DNA from: Selenomonadaceae bacterium
GTDB taxonomy: Bacteria; Bacillota; Negativicutes; Selenomonadales; Selenomonadaceae
NCBI GenBank assembly: GCA_030523645.1
Contig: JAUNIB010000002.1
Span: 248,001 to 312,000, forward strand
Reading direction: 5' to 3'
DNA: 64,000 bases
Under the pieces are notes generated by a model, which ran no database searches, was not told the DNA's origin, and saw nothing but the letters and a program-made list of their open reading frames with translations. Made by a program: the position numbers and the translations under genes. Each line of letters opens with the position of its first letter. Positions within the stretch are counted from its first letter, which is position 1. This document shows, piece after piece, positions 61,660-64,000 of this stretch.

Positions 61660-62568
61660 TTATGCTTGCGACAGAGCTTCCGCTCCGCCAACAATTTCGT
61701 TAATTTCACGAGTAATGCCTGCTTGGCGAGCCTTGTTGTATGAAAGCTCCAACGATTTAAGTAAATCACTCGCATTGTCGGTAGCCGAGGACATTGCTGT
61801 CATACGGGCACCGAGCTCACTGGCTGCAGACTGCATGAGTGCAGCGTAGATGACATTCTTTACATAAGCCGGCAGCAATGCACCAAGGAGGTCATTGGCT
61901 GTAGGCTCGAACAGAACACTGCCGATTTCTTCCGGACCGTCATCCGGGAAGGCCTCACCGATCTTAGCACCGGTACCCTCCGGCGGCAGCACCGGCAGCA
62001 GCTGAACTGTTTCCGGAGTATAGGACAGAGCCGATTTGAAGTGAGTGAAGATGAGTTTTACTTCATCTACCTCACCGGAGACAAACGCCTGAATGGCTGC
62101 GTTGCCAATCTGCTCAGCGTAGTCAAAGTTCGGCTTATCCGACAAGCCGAAGAAGCTTTTGCCTATATTATAACCACGATGTTGGAAGAACTCTTTTGCT
62201 TTGCGGCCAACCGGCAGTACCTCTACTTCACCGCAATCTGCCATTTCGGCTACGGTGTGCTTCAGTACATTGGAGTTGATAGGACCGGCAAGGCCCTTAT
62301 CAGCAGCAATGACCACAAAACCGGTTTTCTTAACCGGGCGTGCCTCCAGCAGCGGATGGTCGCTGATAGAAACCAGCTTGGCCAAAGTGCTGTCACTGAG
62401 GGAGGTCTTCAAAAGAGCTTCGATTTTATCGGCAAAGGGGCGACTTGATGCGGCTTTTTCCTGCGCACGACGCAAGCGGGCAGCGGCGACCATTTTCATA
62501 GCCTTAGTTATCTGTTGGATATTCTTTACGCTGCGCATGTGTCGATGTATTTCGCGTGGATTCGGCAT
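61660..62568 (-). CDS. atpG: ATP synthase F1 gamma subunit
   Basis: Rotor shaft of F1. The N-terminal helix REIHRHMRSVKNIQQITKAMKMVAAARLRRAQ, central AADKGLAGPINSNVLK, and C-terminal ASELGARMTAMSSATDNASDLLKSLELSYNKARQAGITREINEIVGGAEAL match the family. 302 residues, slightly longer than usual through the middle loop. It sits between atpA and atpD in the standard order. Confidence 0.96.
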   Translation of the reverse strand: MPNPREIHRHMRSVKNIQQITKAMKMVAAARLRRAQEKAASSRPFADKIEALLKTSLSDSTLAKLVSISDHPLLEARPVKKTGFVVIAADKGLAGPINSNVLKHTVAEMADCGEVEVLPVGRKAKEFFQHRGYNIGKSFFGLSDKPNFDYAEQIGNAAIQAFVSGEVDEVKLIFTHFKSALSYTPETVQLLPVLPPEGTGAKIGEAFPDDGPEEIGSVLFEPTANDLLGALLPAYVKNVIYAALMQSAASELGARMTAMSSATDNASDLLKSLELSYNKARQAGITREINEIVGGAEALSQA

Positions 62569-62575
62569 CAGTCAC

Positions 62576-64000
62576 TCACCTCTTTCCGTCAGAGGCTACA
62601 AAAGTCTTCTTGAATTCTGCCAGAGCAGCCTTCAAGGCTTCTTCGTTCGAATCAGTAATCTTCTTGTTGGCGATGATGTCCTTCGCTACCTCAGGAGCAT
62701 TCATATCCATGAATTTGAAGAGCTCAGCCTCGAAGCGGTTTACATCGGCAACAGGAACATCGTCGATATAGCCGTTGGTACCGGCGTAGAGGGAGATAAC
62801 CTGCTTCTCTACCGGCAGCGGAGTGTACTGAGGCTGCTTCAGGAGCTCGGTCATGCGGATACCGCGATCGAGCTGTGCCTTAGTGGCTTTATCCAGGTCG
62901 GAGCCGAACTGAGCGAATGCTGCCAGCTCACGATACTGGGCAAGGTCCAGACGCAGGGTACCTGCAACGGACTTCATTGCTTTAATCTGTGCGGAACCAC
63001 CTACACGGGATACGGACAGACCTACGTTGATAGCCGGACGGATACCGGAGTAGAACAGGTCGGTCTCCAGGTAAATCTGACCATCGGTAATGGAAATAAC
63101 GTTTGTCGGAATGTAGCCGGAAACGTCGCCTGCCAGAGTCTCGATGATAGGCAGAGCCGTGATGGAGCCGCCGCCTGCAGCGTCGTTACGACGAGCAGCA
63201 CGCTCCAACAGACGGGAGTGCAAGTAGAATACATCGCCCGGATAAGCTTCGCGTCCGGGAGGACGACGGAGCAGCAGGGACATTGCGCGGTATGCTACAG
63301 CGTGCTTGGAGAGGTCATCATATACGCAGAGAACATCCTTCTTCTGGTCCATGAAGTACTCAGCCATGGTAACGCCGGCGTACGGAGCAAGGTACTGCAG
63401 CGGGGCGCTGTCGGAAGCGGTAGCTGCTACAACGATGGTGTAGTCAGCAGCGCCGTATTTCTCAAGGGTACGGGTGAGGCGTGCAACGGTAGAAGCCTTC
63501 TGACCGATTGCAACGTAGATGCAGATAACGCCCTTGCCCTTCTGGTTGATGATGGTATCGATAGCAACAGCGGACTTACCGGTACCACGGTCGCCGATGA
63601 TGAGCTCGCGCTGGCCGCGGCCGATAGGTACCATGGCATCGATAGCCTTGATACCGGTCTGGAGAGGTACATCTACAGACTGACGGTCTGCAATACCGGG
63701 GCTCTGTGCTTCGATAGGACGGGTCTCAGCGTACTTGATGTCGCCCTTGCCGTCGATAGGCATACCCAGCGGGCTGACAACACGGCCGAGAAGACCTTCA
63801 CCGACAGGAACTTCCATGAGCTTGCCGGTACGACGGACAACGTCGCCTTCCTTTACGGTGGCTTCGCCGCTCATAAGAACGATACCGACGGTATCTTCCT
63901 GCAGGTTCTGAACCATGCCGCTTACGCCGCCCTTGAGCTCTACGAGCTCACCGGCCATAGCGCTGTTCAGACCGGTAACGGTTGCGATACCGTCACCGAC
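62576..64000 (-). CDS. atpA: ATP synthase F1 alpha subunit, 5' end cut by the window edge
   Basis: Non-catalytic nucleotide-binding F1 subunit. The frame is open to the window edge, reading [19 protein letters not shown] upstream of the internal Met at 63958, which is the known N-terminal beta-barrel of AtpA, so the true start lies outside. Walker [19 protein letters not shown], the [15 protein letters not shown] block, [30 protein letters not shown], and [18 protein letters not shown] are visible. Probably about 25-30 residues are missing. The atpH/F/E/B genes should follow to the right. Confidence 0.97.
   Translation of the reverse strand, partial: VGDGIATVTGLNSAMAGELVELKGGVSGMVQNLQEDTVGIVLMSGEATVKEGDVVRRTGKLMEVPVGEGLLGRVVSPLGMPIDGKGDIKYAETRPIEAQSPGIADRQSVDVPLQTGIKAIDAMVPIGRGQRELIIGDRGTGKSAVAIDTIINQKGKGVICIYVAIGQKASTVARLTRTLEKYGAADYTIVVAATASDSAPLQYLAPYAGVTMAEYFMDQKKDVLCVYDDLSKHAVAYRAMSLLLRRPPGREAYPGDVFYLHSRLLERAARRNDAAGGGSITALPIIETLAGDVSGYIPTNVISITDGQIYLETDLFYSGIRPAINVGLSVSRVGGSAQIKAMKSVAGTLRLDLAQYRELAAFAQFGSDLDKATKAQLDRGIRMTELLKQPQYTPLPVEKQVISLYAGTNGYIDDVPVADVNRFEAELFKFMDMNAPEVAKDIIANKKITDSNEEALKAALAEFKKTFVASDGKR

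Overview
The window looks like a chromosomal segment of an anaerobic, probably motile member of the Negativicutes (Selenomonadales, diderm Firmicutes). This is an inference from several signs together: a Firmicutes-type dcw cluster with Sbp and DUF881 genes after ftsQ, a ydaO-type c-di-AMP riboswitch, type A RNase P RNA next to a short SRP RNA, rubrerythrin, an S55 (SpoIVB-type) peptidase, and CheV/CheX/CheY chemotaxis proteins. Most genes lie on the minus strand and most of the chromosome is moderately GC-rich. Three stretches are visibly more AT-rich and look acquired: the cas genes (1-5 kb), a degraded patch (33.4-35.2 kb) and a defence island (52.2-58 kb).

Layout. 0-5 kb: cas3, cse1 and the start of cse2 of a type I-E CRISPR-Cas operon that runs off the left edge. 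5-9.2 kb: malate dehydrogenase, a PHP-domain phosphoesterase and uvrC. 9.4-13.5 kb: purine operon purE-purM-purN-purH-purD, where PurH is only the IMP cyclohydrolase half. 13.6-15.7 kb: a D-malate/tartrate-type dehydrogenase and an Mrp/ApbC ATPase. 15.9-29.2 kb: the division and cell-wall cluster, mraZ-rsmH-ftsL, a terminator, then murE-murF-mraY-murD-murG-murC-ddl-ftsQ-DUF881-sbp. ftsI and ftsW are absent from it. Upstream of mraZ is a 10-bp-periodic MraZ operator. 29.4-33.3 kb: tRNA-Arg(ACG), BIME-like repeats, rubrerythrin, a YeiH-type exporter and a DUF1846 protein. 33.4-35.5 kb: small accessory genes, a broken DUF4160 gene next to DUF2442, and tRNA-Arg(CCT). 35.6-41.9 kb: cheV, an S1-domain CvfB-like protein, and the rsfS-lytR-yqeK-nadD-proA neighbourhood. 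42-43.7 kb: a NlpC/P60 hydrolase under a c-di-AMP riboswitch, then rnpB, ffs and tRNA-Ser(GGA). 43.8-47.8 kb: a CheX-domain protein, a CheY-like regulator and an S55 peptidase protein. 48-52.2 kb (plus strand): TtcA-like thiolase, MFS exporter, C_GCAxxG_C_C protein, RluA-type pseudouridine synthase and a coupled XRE regulator. 52.3-57.9 kb: a RelB-type antitoxin without toxin, then a four-gene minus-strand unit. 58.3-64 kb: lipoprotein, two small coiled-coil genes and atpA-atpG-atpD-atpC.

The most interesting element is the four-gene unit at 53.1-57.9 kb. In transcription order it encodes a C5-cytosine methyltransferase, a NotI-family restriction endonuclease (Cys-rich N-terminus; D133, E152-x-Q154), an OLD-like ATPase with a TOPRIM-like C-terminus and a non-canonical Walker A (Cys before the Lys), and a D12-class adenine methyltransferase. 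The first two genes make a plausible type II restriction-modification pair. The last two may be a second defence module, or may form one composite system with the first pair. I do not recognise this exact arrangement as a named system.
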